NCBI GenBank assembly: GCA_001899635.1
Contig: MKVQ01000010.1
Location: forward strand, 124,001 to 188,000
From: Myxococcales bacterium 68-20
GTDB taxonomy: Bacteria; Myxococcota_A; Polyangia; Polyangiales; Polyangiaceae
Direction: 5' to 3'
Length of the DNA stretch: 64,000 bases
A model generated the notes under the pieces. It saw nothing but the letters and a program-made list of their open reading frames with translations. It did no database searches and was not told the DNA's origin. The position numbers and the translations under genes are program-made. Position 1 is the first letter of the stretch, and every line of letters starts with the position of its first letter. Shown in pieces: positions 25,837 through 33,871 of this stretch.

Positions 25837-26757
25837 TCAGGGAGCGCCGCGAACGGCCTCGGGTGCGATGAAGGGGTTGGCATTGCCCTGACGCTCGGCG
25901 ATCGCGCGATTGCGTTCGCGCTCCCAGGCGTCGGGCGGGTCGTCGACGCTCCAGCGCTCGAAGAGGGCGCGGTGGGCCTCGTCGAGGATGTGTCGCGTCG
26001 GGTACGCGCGGTCCATGTAGAGCGAAGCGCGGGCGATGTCGCCACGCACCTCGGGACGAGGGAAGAACACTCCGCGCTCGATCGTGCTCTTGCACGCGCC
26101 GAACGCGAAGACCTCGCTCGTCGCCTTGCGATGCGGAGGGGTGCGTTCGGGAGGATCGAGGACCCCGATCGGCAGGTCGCCGCGGAGACCGTTCACCTCC
26201 CCGACGACGGGGAAGAGGTTGTGGAGGTCACCTTCCATCCGCGCGAACTCGGGCGACTTGGCGGCGCACTTCCTCCCCTTGAAGCGCTTGCCCTTGCCGT
26301 CGACGCAGCGGTCGTCGCCCGAGGTCCATTCGCTGAAGGTTCGACCGAACGTCGAGGCGGCGACCGCGTGCTCCCACTCGATCCGGCCGGCGCGCGTGGC
26401 GTCGCGCGCGACGACGTAGCCGCACGCGTCGAGATCGACGCGGAGGCCGCGCCCGGCCTCGGAGAGGAACGAGCAGCCGCAATAGAGATCGACGCGATGC
26501 CCGTCGTAGATCTGGAGCAGCGCGCGTTTGGCCTCGCTGAAGGAGCGGATGCGTTGGTTGCCGCCGGGCTCGATCGAGCTCGGACCTTGGTGCGGCGGTC
26601 CGGGCTCCCGAGATGGCCCGTCGTCGGAGTCGTCGATGTCGTCGCGTCCTGCAACGTGGTCGTAGCCGGGCGTTGACGGAGGCCGCGGCTCGGGCCGGCA
26701 ACCGACGGCAATCAGCGAGATCGTGATCGCCACGAGGGCAAAGCGCGCTCCTTGCAT
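25837..26757 (-). CDS. Endonuclease I (EndA/NucM family) lipoprotein
   Basis: 306 residues. The ATG at 26757 gives the signal MQGARFALVAITISLIAVGC with lipobox. After an Asp/Pro-rich linker, the nuclease domain has the beta-beta-alpha-metal core: RIEWEHAVAAS (catalytic His), GDLHNLFPVVGEVNGLRG (metal Asn region) and CGCSF/CGYV cysteines likely in disulfides. The family cleaves DNA or RNA non-specifically outside the cytoplasm. Probable roles are nutrient scavenging or prey/biofilm DNA degradation. Confidence 0.87.
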   Translation of the reverse strand: MQGARFALVAITISLIAVGCRPEPRPPSTPGYDHVAGRDDIDDSDDGPSREPGPPHQGPSSIEPGGNQRIRSFSEAKRALLQIYDGHRVDLYCGCSFLSEAGRGLRVDLDACGYVVARDATRAGRIEWEHAVAASTFGRTFSEWTSGDDRCVDGKGKRFKGRKCAAKSPEFARMEGDLHNLFPVVGEVNGLRGDLPIGVLDPPERTPPHRKATSEVFAFGACKSTIERGVFFPRPEVRGDIARASLYMDRAYPTRHILDEAHRALFERWSVDDPPDAWERERNRAIAERQGNANPFIAPEAVRGAP

Positions 26758-26898
26758 CGGGCCGGTCTCGTCCTCTGGTCGTTGGGCCACTACTGCGGGG
26801 AGTCGGGGCGCCGGCCCCGATCTCCTCGCGGCTCAGCATACCGGGAACACGGCTCGTGTGGTCCGTGTCACCGCTCGCGAGATCGAGATCGGGCCGCA

Positions 26899-26927
26899 TT
26901 GACTCCCCTCCGTCCGAGGCGTCGACT
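26899..26927 (+). promoter_or_regulatory. Possible promoter giving a near-leaderless transcript
   Basis: TTGACT (26899-26904) and TCGACT (26922-26927), 17-base spacer. The -10 is weak. The predicted start lies within two bases of the ATG at 26936. Confidence 0.35.
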
Positions 26928-26935
26928 TTTCTCCG

Positions 26936-27946
26936 ATGAAGCACCTCACCCGTTTCGCGCCGCTTCGTTACTGCGTGTTCGCCCTGCCGCCGATCGCGCT
27001 CGGATGTGCCGAGCACGTGGAGACGGGGCCGCCTGCGCGAACGGTCGCGGCGATCGAACGCGGGCTGGAGGAAGAATCCATTGGCGTGTCGACGAGGCCG
27101 CCCGTGCGTCGTGCTCCGCCGCAGTTCGACGACGCGGACTCCGATGCGGTTCGGCTCTTCTACGACGTGCTCGCTCCGTACGGCACGTGGCGCGACGATG
27201 CTCGTCTCGGCCTCGTGTGGATACCGTCGCCTGATGCCGTCGGTGTGTCGTTCGTCCCCTACGGCACGCATGGCCGCTGGACGCATCGCGCGCTCACTGC
27301 CGTGAACGAGTCCGGGCACGGTCCGGTCCATGAAATCGACGAATGGATCTGGGTGAGCGATCTGCCGTGGGGCTGGGTGACGTTCCACTACGGGCGGTGG
27401 GCCTACACGGGCGATCGTGGTGGCTGGGCTTGGATCGCCGGGCGCCGCTACGCGGGCTCTTGGGTCGACTGGCGGGCGCCCCAGTCCTCGGAGGACGGAG
27501 TCATCGGATGGGGCCCCACGCCACCGGCGCACGTCTGGCGCATCTCGCCGGGACCGCGTCCCACGCGAGCACGCTCGTACGGGCCGCTCGATCCGCGAGA
27601 CGCGCGCCTCGTCCCCGTCCCGTATGCGGCGTTCGCCACACCGTACACCTACGCGCGTGCGCGCGATCTGTTCGCGCCCAATCTCGGCGCGAAGCTGCTC
27701 GCGGCGGAGGCGGCCCTCGCGGTCGCGTACACGACCGGTCCGACAGGGGCTCCGAGCCCCGAGCGTCTCGGATTCTCCCCGCACGACGTACCGGCTCCGC
27801 CCGTGATGGACCGCGGTCTCCAGCAGGCCTGGATGCTCGCCACCCCCGCGACCGCGTCGGCGATCGGAGCGGGGCCGGAGCTCGGCCCGCCTCCGCGTCT
27901 CCGCACGTGGGTCGCGGGCGGGATGCGCCATGCCGTGATGCGCTGA
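26936..27946 (+). CDS. DUF6600-like lipoprotein
   Basis: 336 residues. Signal with lipobox IALGC (Cys about residue 24). Residues 65-190 are Trp/Tyr-rich: FYDVLAPYGTWRDDARLGLVW, then WVSDLPWGWVTFHYGRWAY and GGWAWIAGRRYAGSWVDW. This aromatic repeat pattern matches DUF6600-type (YXWGXW-like) exported proteins of unknown function. The C-terminal 130 residues are Pro/Ala-rich. No enzyme motif. Confidence 0.75.
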   Translation: MKHLTRFAPLRYCVFALPPIALGCAEHVETGPPARTVAAIERGLEEESIGVSTRPPVRRAPPQFDDADSDAVRLFYDVLAPYGTWRDDARLGLVWIPSPDAVGVSFVPYGTHGRWTHRALTAVNESGHGPVHEIDEWIWVSDLPWGWVTFHYGRWAYTGDRGGWAWIAGRRYAGSWVDWRAPQSSEDGVIGWGPTPPAHVWRISPGPRPTRARSYGPLDPRDARLVPVPYAAFATPYTYARARDLFAPNLGAKLLAAEAALAVAYTTGPTGAPSPERLGFSPHDVPAPPVMDRGLQQAWMLATPATASAIGAGPELGPPPRLRTWVAGGMRHAVMR

Positions 27947-28345
27947 GGCGCGGCGCCGATCTCGATCGAAGAGGCCGTGATCGGATCGGGCCCCTTTGGC
28001 CGGAGATTCACGCCGCCGCGCGTCGGTCGAAGAATGACGGGCAGCATCAGGTGTCTGGATCGTGACACCCCGCCGAAGATCGAACATGCCGGGGCGAAGG
28101 TGCTCGAGCGCTGCTCCCGCCGCGTGTGTGACGTTGACATCCTGACGCGTGCTCCGTGGGCCGGGTTCCACGGTGTTGACACCCTGACACCGCCGGAATG
28201 AACGAACCCGCTGATTTGTCGGAGGTCCGAGCGACCGGAGCATCTGGCACGGAGCTCGCAAGACGAGATGGAAGGCAGCGAACCGAGCTTTGGAAGCGGC
28301 GGATCGACTGTCAGCCCTCAACGTTCTCGACGTTAGAGATGATCG
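27947..28345. other. Non-coding region with direct repeats
   Basis: Upstream of the mini-GspC gene. Contains a pair of phased TTGACA-containing repeats (28133-28190) and a related TGACACC stretch near 28062. No gene recognised. Confidence 0.45.
28133..28190 (+). repeat. Two phased direct repeats, possible regulatory sites
   Basis: GTTGACATCCTGACGC (28133-28148) and GTTGACACCCTGACAC (28175-28190) match at 13 of 16 positions. Their starts are 42 bases apart, four helical turns. Within each copy TTGACA/C and CTGAC repeat the half-motif TGAC at a 9-base interval. Confidence 0.5.
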
Positions 28346-28594
28346 ATGGACCGCTTGATCTGGACAGCATGGCGAGCGTTCTGGGTGGGCCTCGGCGCCT
28401 CCGCCGTGCTCATCGCCCAGAGCCTGCTCGAGCCCCCGCAGGCGGCGTCCGTGCCTCCGAGCCCGGGCATCGAGGATCCGCCATCGGTGGAGACCGCTCC
28501 GGTCCGAGCGAAGAGCGCCGATCCGATCCTCTCTCGCAACCCGTTCGACTCGACGCGCGGCAAGGTCATCGCGCGCGTCCGCAACGCGTCCTGA
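28346..28594 (+). CDS. Small membrane protein resembling the N-terminus of GspC
   Basis: 82 residues: one membrane helix (about residues 9-26), a Pro/Ser/Glu-rich stretch, and the segment ADPILSRNPFDSTRG near the C-terminus. The last part closely resembles AEAILNRNPFDHVTG at residues 67-80 of the GspC encoded at 44768, with the same order of helix, Pro-rich linker and RNPFD motif. The HR and PDZ-like domains of GspC are absent. Codon use fits the genome, so it may be a real small protein rather than debris. Possible roles are secretin contact or competition with GspC. Confidence 0.6.
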   Translation: MDRLIWTAWRAFWVGLGASAVLIAQSLLEPPQAASVPPSPGIEDPPSVETAPVRAKSADPILSRNPFDSTRGKVIARVRNAS

Positions 28595-28607
28595 GTGACG
28601 CGACGGC

Positions 28608-29738
28608 TCAGCCGTCGAGCCACATCCACACGAACAGAGCTGCGGCGCCGAGCGCGAGCCGCGCACCTTCGACGTAGGCGGCCCATCGGCGCCCTTCGAG
28701 CAAGCCCCCGAAGGCGAGGAGCCCTCCGAGGACGGCCGCTCCTCCGAGGACGAGCGCCCCGGTGGCGATCGCTCCGTGCCACATCATCAGGCAGAACGTG
28801 ACCGCGATGACGATGACGTACTGGAACGCCACGTAGCCCACGACGCGGCGTGACGCGGGAGGATCGTACTTCACGCGTCGGGCGAGCGCGAGAGGCGGGG
28901 GCGGCGCGGGGAGCGCATGGCCATCGGGCTTCCACGCGGGCGACGCGATCCAGACCTTCAGCTTGTCGAGCGGACGACGTGCGGCACGCGCCATCGCGGC
29001 GAGCTCGAACCAGTAGTGGATCTGCGCCCACATCGGGTTGAAGCTGCCGAGCGCGTTGGTGATGCCGTAGACGGGCTTCTCGATCTCCTCGGCGTACGTT
29101 CCGAAGAGCCGATCCCAGACGATCAGCGTCGCTCCGTAGTTCTTGTCGAGGTAGCGCGGATTGATCGCGTGGTGGACCCGATGGTGGCTCGGCAGGTTGA
29201 GGATCCGGTCGATCGGTCCGCGCATGCGGGCGACGAGCTCGGTGTGGATCCAGAACTGGTAGAGCGTCGAGAGCGCGTGGACGGCCGCGAAGACGAGCGT
29301 CGGCACACCGAGGAGCGCGAGCGGGAGATAGAAGGGAAGGGCCGTCCAGCTCGTGATCACCGACTGCCGCAGCGCGACGGCCAGGTTGTAGTCCTCGCTC
29401 TGATGATGGACGACGTGCGCGGCCCAGAGGACGTTCACCTCGTGGCTGAGGCGATGCCACCAGTAGTAGAGGAAGTCGACGCCCACGAAGGCAACGGCCC
29501 ACGCGAGCCACGGCGGCCCGATCGTCACGAGGCGCGCGTGCGTGTAGACCCACGTGTAGATGGCGAGCTGCGTCGCTGCCCAGAGCAAGAGCACGATCTG
29601 CGAGGTGATCCCGCAGCTCAGATCCGTGAGCGCGTCGTTGAAGCGGTAAACGCGCACGCCGCGCTTCTTCGCCCACGCGAGCTCGATCGCGATGAGGACG
29701 AAGAATACGGGCACCGCCAGGGCGATCGGATCGTGCAT
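28608..29738 (-). CDS. Sterol desaturase/fatty acid hydroxylase superfamily protein
   Basis: 376 residues, a di-iron membrane oxygenase. The His-box set is complete: WWHRLSHE, HVVHHQSEDYN and HHRVHHAINPRYLDKNYG, placed between about residues 95 and 215 among four hydrophobic helices. The spacing and the HHQSEDYNLAVALRQS context resemble alkylglycerol monooxygenase-like members that act on ether lipids or sterol-like substrates. An extra C-terminal hydrophobic region of three to four helices follows. Ether lipids occur in myxobacteria, so a lipid-modifying role is plausible. Confidence 0.85.
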   Translation of the reverse strand: MHDPIALAVPVFFVLIAIELAWAKKRGVRVYRFNDALTDLSCGITSQIVLLLWAATQLAIYTWVYTHARLVTIGPPWLAWAVAFVGVDFLYYWWHRLSHEVNVLWAAHVVHHQSEDYNLAVALRQSVITSWTALPFYLPLALLGVPTLVFAAVHALSTLYQFWIHTELVARMRGPIDRILNLPSHHRVHHAINPRYLDKNYGATLIVWDRLFGTYAEEIEKPVYGITNALGSFNPMWAQIHYWFELAAMARAARRPLDKLKVWIASPAWKPDGHALPAPPPPLALARRVKYDPPASRRVVGYVAFQYVIVIAVTFCLMMWHGAIATGALVLGGAAVLGGLLAFGGLLEGRRWAAYVEGARLALGAAALFVWMWLDG

Positions 29739-29752
29739 CGCTTCATCCCGAT

Positions 29753-29798
29753 CCTAAATGACCGAGCGTGATTTGGAATCACGCTCGGCCCATTTAGG
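29753..29798. terminator. Long hairpin between same-strand genes
   Basis: CCTAAATG (29753-29760) pairs with CATTTAGG (29791-29798), and inside it CCGAGCGTGATT pairs with AATCACGCTCGG around a TGG loop: 20 pairs with a small internal loop. It lies 15 bases upstream of the sterol-desaturase-like start. It could terminate readthrough from the acyltransferase gene or act in the leader. Confidence 0.55.
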
Positions 29799-29830
29799 CG
29801 CTTCTCATCACGGGGCGGCACGCGCCGCCC

Positions 29831-29860
29831 GGCCCCGAAAGAGCGCGGTCTTTCGGGGCC
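29831..29860. repeat. Perfect 12-bp inverted repeat
   Basis: GGCCCCGAAAGA (29831-29842) and TCTTTCGGGGCC (29849-29860) with six-base loop GCGCGG. A related 20-base string occurs at 43142-43161. It may act with the preceding hairpin as a terminator of the acyltransferase gene. Confidence 0.6.
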
Positions 29861-29997
29861 CCTCCCCACGCGGGCTCGCTTCGCTCGCGACCTCGAGGGT
29901 CGCGCGCGACCGCTGATTTAGATGACCGTCGATTGTGAAGCACGCTCGGCACGCTGCGCGGGCCCTGGCAAGCACGGCCTCCCCCGCCGCAATTGGG

Positions 29998-31323
29998 TTA
30001 CGCGGCCTCGGCGCGCTCGCGCAGCGTGTCCAGATCGCGCATGAGCGTCGTCCGCTCGGCGGCGAGAGCGACGAGACGCTCGCGACGCTCCTCCGATGGG
30101 GCAAGGAGGTTCGACGAGCGCGCAGCGAGCCGGTCCCACCGATCGAGCCACGCGAGCGCGGAGAAGGGGGACGCGAGGAGGACGGCAGTCGCGAGCAGCG
30201 CGAGCTCATTCGACGGAAGCACGAGGAACGCCAGCGCGATCGCCGTCGCCGCCCACAGTGGGAAGACGACGAGGCCCACGCCGAGCTTGTAGGTCGACGC
30301 GACGTCCGGATCGCCCTTCAGCTTGCGGGTGACGAAGCGCGGGAGCTGATAGGGCAGCCAGTAGACGACGGTCGCGATCAGGGCGAGCGGGAGGGTGATG
30401 ACCGCCGTCGCCACGCGGGCGATGCGCTCGTGCTCGAGCGCCGGCGAGAGCGTGCCTCGAGCTACGCGTGCGACGACATCGTCGGAGGTCTCCTCCCGCT
30501 CGACGCGCGCGAGGTAGTCGCGGATGCGCGCCTCGATCGCGTGGACCTCCGCCGATGACGACCCGGCGAGCGCGTGCCGTGCTTGCGTGATGCGCCGTCC
30601 GAGCTGGTTCACGTGCTCGAGCGAGGTGTCGCCGGCGTCCTTCGCGAACATCTCGGCCACGCGAACGACGAGGATGCGCTCCTCCCATGACGCGCCCTCG
30701 ACGAGCAGCTCGGACAGATCTGTGCGGATAGCGTCGGTGATCTCCTGCGCGAGGTCCTCGCCGTGCATGTCGGCGACGCGACGAACGGGGCCGAACAGGA
30801 CGAGGGAGCGCGAGCGGAAGACGTCGCGCTCGTCGAACTCGAGCGCGACCGCCTGGAACGTCAGCTCCGCGCCGGCCTCCTCCGCGACCGAGCGGCTCAA
30901 CATCTGTCCCGCGCCCGAGCGGAGGGCGAGGAGATGCGGCTCGTTGTGGCTCGTCCCCTCGGGGAAGATGAGGATGTTGCCGCCGGTCACGAGGTGTTTG
31001 GCGACGCGAGCGAACACGGCTTCGTTGTCGCCCTCGCTCTTGCCGGGCACGTCACGTCGACGAACGATCGGGACCGCCTCGGCAGTCTCGAGGAGCCACT
31101 GCAGGCCGGGGATCTTCCAGAGCGTGCTCTTCGCCACCGGCGAGATCCGGCAGGGCGTCTGCGTCAGGACGAGGATGGGATCGACGAGCCCGTTGACGTG
31201 GTTGGCTGCGAAGAGTCGGCCGCCGGTGCCCGGATGGGGCACCTCGCCGGCGACCTCGATCTCGCGGAAGTAGATCCGCGCGAGGCGACGAAAGAGGACG
31301 AGAAGGGCTGATCGGACACCCAT
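29998..31323 (-). CDS. 1-acyl-glycerol-3-phosphate acyltransferase (PlsC-like) with C-terminal membrane domain
   Basis: 441 residues from the ATG at 31323; upstream in-frame sequence has poor coding quality. The PlsC domain (about residues 20-220) transfers an acyl chain from acyl-CoA/ACP to lysophosphatidate or a related acceptor: NHVNGLVDP is the HX4D catalytic motif and IFPEGTSH the acceptor-binding block. The C-terminal 220 residues include two pairs of hydrophobic helices (near 335-395) and a final charged coiled coil. This extended form resembles GPAT/AGPAT proteins of some Deltaproteobacteria. It sits near a lipid oxygenase gene. Confidence 0.87.
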   Translation of the reverse strand: MGVRSALLVLFRRLARIYFREIEVAGEVPHPGTGGRLFAANHVNGLVDPILVLTQTPCRISPVAKSTLWKIPGLQWLLETAEAVPIVRRRDVPGKSEGDNEAVFARVAKHLVTGGNILIFPEGTSHNEPHLLALRSGAGQMLSRSVAEEAGAELTFQAVALEFDERDVFRSRSLVLFGPVRRVADMHGEDLAQEITDAIRTDLSELLVEGASWEERILVVRVAEMFAKDAGDTSLEHVNQLGRRITQARHALAGSSSAEVHAIEARIRDYLARVEREETSDDVVARVARGTLSPALEHERIARVATAVITLPLALIATVVYWLPYQLPRFVTRKLKGDPDVASTYKLGVGLVVFPLWAATAIALAFLVLPSNELALLATAVLLASPFSALAWLDRWDRLAARSSNLLAPSEERRERLVALAAERTTLMRDLDTLRERAEAA

Positions 31324-31400
31324 GCGCCCTCGCATCGTGGTCGGGGTGAAGCCGCCGCGCAACTTCACAGATTGGCCGACGGGTGCTGCCCTCACGTCGA

Positions 31401-32693
31401 TCAGGGCATCGATGGCAGGCGTGCGCGATGGGCGTCGCCATCGAGCTTCGCGTCGCTCCGAGGGCCGAAGCGACGGCGGAGGCCGACGAGCGAAGCGAGG
31501 AGCGCGACGAGCCCGGCCGCATGTTCGACGGAGCCCTTCCGGGGCTCGGTCGAGAGGCTGCAACCGGCGCCGGCCTCAGGGGCGCCGTGCGCTTCGGGGC
31601 CCGAGACCACGGCTTCGGTCGCCGGCGGCGCGCTCGGCTCGGGCTCGTCCGCGGGCACCGCCTGCGGTTTCGGCGCGCGCGGATCCGGTTGACCCTCGAG
31701 CCAGATCGGCTCGCCGGACTCAGCGAAGGCTCGTGTGACGAGGTCCTGCAGCGATGCGAGATGTGTGTAGACCGCATGAGCGGTCTCGCCGATGCACGTG
31801 CTCGCGAAGTTGTTCGGGTCGCGTGGCTTGCCGTTGCCCGCGCGCGCGGCGACCCCGACGACCGCGCCGCTCTTCGCGAACGCGGGGCTGCCGCTGTCGC
31901 CGGCGCAGGCCGACTCGCCGATCATGAACTCGCGGTCGCCGTAGCCGTATGTCGCGTGGTCCGGGTACATCGCCGGGCCGACGCCGATGAGCGAGATGTC
32001 GGCGCGGACCTCGCGCGACTTCGGGAGCGTGCCCGTCTCGTCGATCCCCCAGCCGACCGCGGAGACCTTTTCGTTCATCGTCGGCGGGCCGAGGCGGATC
32101 GGCGCGACGGGCGCCGCGAGCTTCCTATCGAGCACGACGAAGGCCACGTCGTGGTTGCAGACGTTCGTCGTGGCATCGACGATGATCTTCGTGCCTCGTG
32201 CGCTGCCGTTGTCCTCCACCTCGGTGTCGGGGGCGATGCCGCCCTTGCCGACGAAGACGACGAGGGCGTTGGGGTCGCGGTCGGCCATCACCGTTCCGCC
32301 GGTGATGGGCGTGCCTTCCTTCGAGCACGCGGTCGACGAGTCGGTATCCGAGACGCAATGACGCGCGGTGATGAGCAGGTTGGGCGCGACGAGCGTGCCC
32401 GTGCAGAGGTTACGGCGGGCGCCGTCGCGGAAGGTCGTCAGGACCACGACCGAGTCATGCTCCGTACCAGAGCTGATCCCACGGATGATGGGCTGGATCG
32501 CCTGGCCCAGGTCCTCTTGCGGCCTGTCCGACTCGGTTCCATCCGAGCAGCCCATGAGCCCCGTCGAGAGACCGGCCAGAAGCGTTGCCGCGAACGCCTT
32601 CCTTGAACCGATCCGCGCCTGCTGGAACGTGGAGGAAATCACGTTCGAGAGGGCAGCAACCGTCGTTCCACGCGAGCGGAGCGGAACGATCAT
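31401..32693 (-). CDS. Trypsin-like serine protease with MYXO-CTERM-type tail
   Basis: 430 residues. The ATG at 32693 precedes a lipoprotein-like signal (LLAGLSTGLMGC). The chymotrypsin-fold domain (about residues 60-310) has TARHC (His), NHDVAFVVLD (Asp) and GDSGSPAF (Ser). A Pro/Glu/Ala linker leads to GAGCSLS, a hydrophobic helix and RRR, the layout of MYXO-CTERM sorting tails that anchor proteins to the myxobacterial surface after C-terminal processing. Having both a lipobox and this tail is unusual. Likely surface protease. Confidence 0.85.
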   Translation of the reverse strand: MIVPLRSRGTTVAALSNVISSTFQQARIGSRKAFAATLLAGLSTGLMGCSDGTESDRPQEDLGQAIQPIIRGISSGTEHDSVVVLTTFRDGARRNLCTGTLVAPNLLITARHCVSDTDSSTACSKEGTPITGGTVMADRDPNALVVFVGKGGIAPDTEVEDNGSARGTKIIVDATTNVCNHDVAFVVLDRKLAAPVAPIRLGPPTMNEKVSAVGWGIDETGTLPKSREVRADISLIGVGPAMYPDHATYGYGDREFMIGESACAGDSGSPAFAKSGAVVGVAARAGNGKPRDPNNFASTCIGETAHAVYTHLASLQDLVTRAFAESGEPIWLEGQPDPRAPKPQAVPADEPEPSAPPATEAVVSGPEAHGAPEAGAGCSLSTEPRKGSVEHAAGLVALLASLVGLRRRFGPRSDAKLDGDAHRARLPSMP

Positions 32694-32796
32694 GGATCGT
32701 TCGAGCCTCGGCGTGGATGTCGGCAACGGGAGCGGAGATGCGCTCCGCGCGTGATCGACGAACGCCGCCGTCACGAGCTCGAGCGCGCGATACGCA

Positions 32797-33060
32797 TCAC
32801 AGACCGTCGGCGATGAGCGTCTCGCGTAGCCCCGGGGCGGCTTCGTCGTCGATGGTGTCGGAGAGGTCGAGCTCCAGACGGACCGAGCTGCCGTCTCTTC
32901 GGAAGACCTCGATGCCGACGGTGAAGGAGCCGTAGCAGACCAGCGGATGTTGCGTCAGGCGGACCTCGTCGCCCGTGCGCGTCGATGCGAGCGGTCGCAC
33001 CTCGCGGGGCGCCACGTCGAGAACGAACCCGAAGCCCCGTCTCGAGCGTACGCTGCTCAC
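32797..33060 (-). CDS. Small hypothetical protein (tentative)
   Basis: An 87-residue ORF if the GTG at 33060 is used. Composition is protein-like (alternating hydrophobic strands, such as VCYGSFTVGIEVFRRDG, and an acidic C-terminal part), suggesting a small beta-rich domain, but there is no ribosome-binding site and a longer open frame continues upstream through the + strand SnoaL gene. It may be spurious. Confidence 0.35.
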   Translation of the reverse strand: MSSVRSRRGFGFVLDVAPREVRPLASTRTGDEVRLTQHPLVCYGSFTVGIEVFRRDGSSVRLELDLSDTIDDEAAPGLRETLIADGL

Positions 33061-33120
33061 CAGCCAAGGCAGCCCGCGACGTTTGGGAGTCGGACCATCC
33101 GCAACGGAGGAAGGTGATCG

Positions 33121-33588
33121 ATGAGCATCGAGATCGTGACGAAGTTCTACGAGGCATTCTCGCGACGCGACGCCGAAGGGATGGTCGCGTGCTACGCCGA
33201 CGACGTTCACTTCTCGGATCCGGTGTTCCCCGAGCTCCGCGGCGAACGAGCGAAGAACATGTGGCGGATGCTCTGCGAGCGAGGCGAAGACCTCGAGATC
33301 GAGTTCAGCGACGTGAAGTCGGATGGGACGATCGGGTCGGCTCACTGGGAGGCGCGGTACACGTTCAGCTTCACGGGCCAGCGCGTACACAACGTGATCG
33401 ATGCGCGATTCGAGCTCTCGAACGGGAAGATCACGAGGCACGTCGACAGCTTCGATCTGTGGCGCTGGTCCGGCATGGCGCTCGGAGTGAAGGGCAAGCT
33501 TCTCGGCTGGGCGCCGTTCGTCCAGAACGCCATTCGAAAGAAGGGCGCGATCGGTCTGGACGCCTGGGCGGCAAAGCGAGGGGCCTGA
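33121..33588 (+). CDS. SnoaL/NTF2-like protein
   Basis: 155 residues. A cone-fold domain of about 120 residues: an N-terminal helix (VTKFYEAFSRRDAEGMVACY), ADDVHFSDPVFPELRGE, and beta strands including HWEARYTFSF and ARFELSNGKI. The DPVF and SFDLWRWSGMALG positions match SnoaL-like polyketide-cyclase/isomerase family members, used widely as small-molecule-binding domains. An extra 30-residue C-terminal tail is present. Substrate unknown. Confidence 0.83.
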   Translation: MSIEIVTKFYEAFSRRDAEGMVACYADDVHFSDPVFPELRGERAKNMWRMLCERGEDLEIEFSDVKSDGTIGSAHWEARYTFSFTGQRVHNVIDARFELSNGKITRHVDSFDLWRWSGMALGVKGKLLGWAPFVQNAIRKKGAIGLDAWAAKRGA

Positions 33589-33871
33589 AGCCGGAGCCTG
33601 CCTGACGGGGGCTGACGGCGTGGCGATGCGTGTCGAAGCCGCGTAGCCGACTGAGCGGCGCCGAAAGCTCTCGACCGGAGGCCGCGCGCGCTTTGAACGT
33701 GCCCGGCGATTGACAGCTCCGGTCTAGCTACGAGCTGGCACTCCGAGCGCCATGACACGTTGGCGCCGGGGGCTTGGCTTTCCACCATGCTCTCGCTTTT
33801 CCATCTCGCTGCTGCGGCGATCTGATAAAATTGAGCCGGCCGATGCGCCGTGGCTGGCTGGGGCTGCCTGT

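Noticed and set aside
26228-28666. 812-residue - strand ORF
   Set aside because: Runs antisense to the DUF6600-like gene and out of frame through endA; a high-GC shadow.
33710-33715. TTGACA as a -35 for the sigma operon
   Set aside because: No -10 hexamer at 16-18 bases; the best TA-rich hexamer is at 9 or 13 bases.
33736-33750. TGGCACT...GCGCC as a sigma-54 promoter of the sigma operon
   Set aside because: GG/GC spacing is right but the -12 TT is missing and it lies over 120 bases from the gene; too weak.
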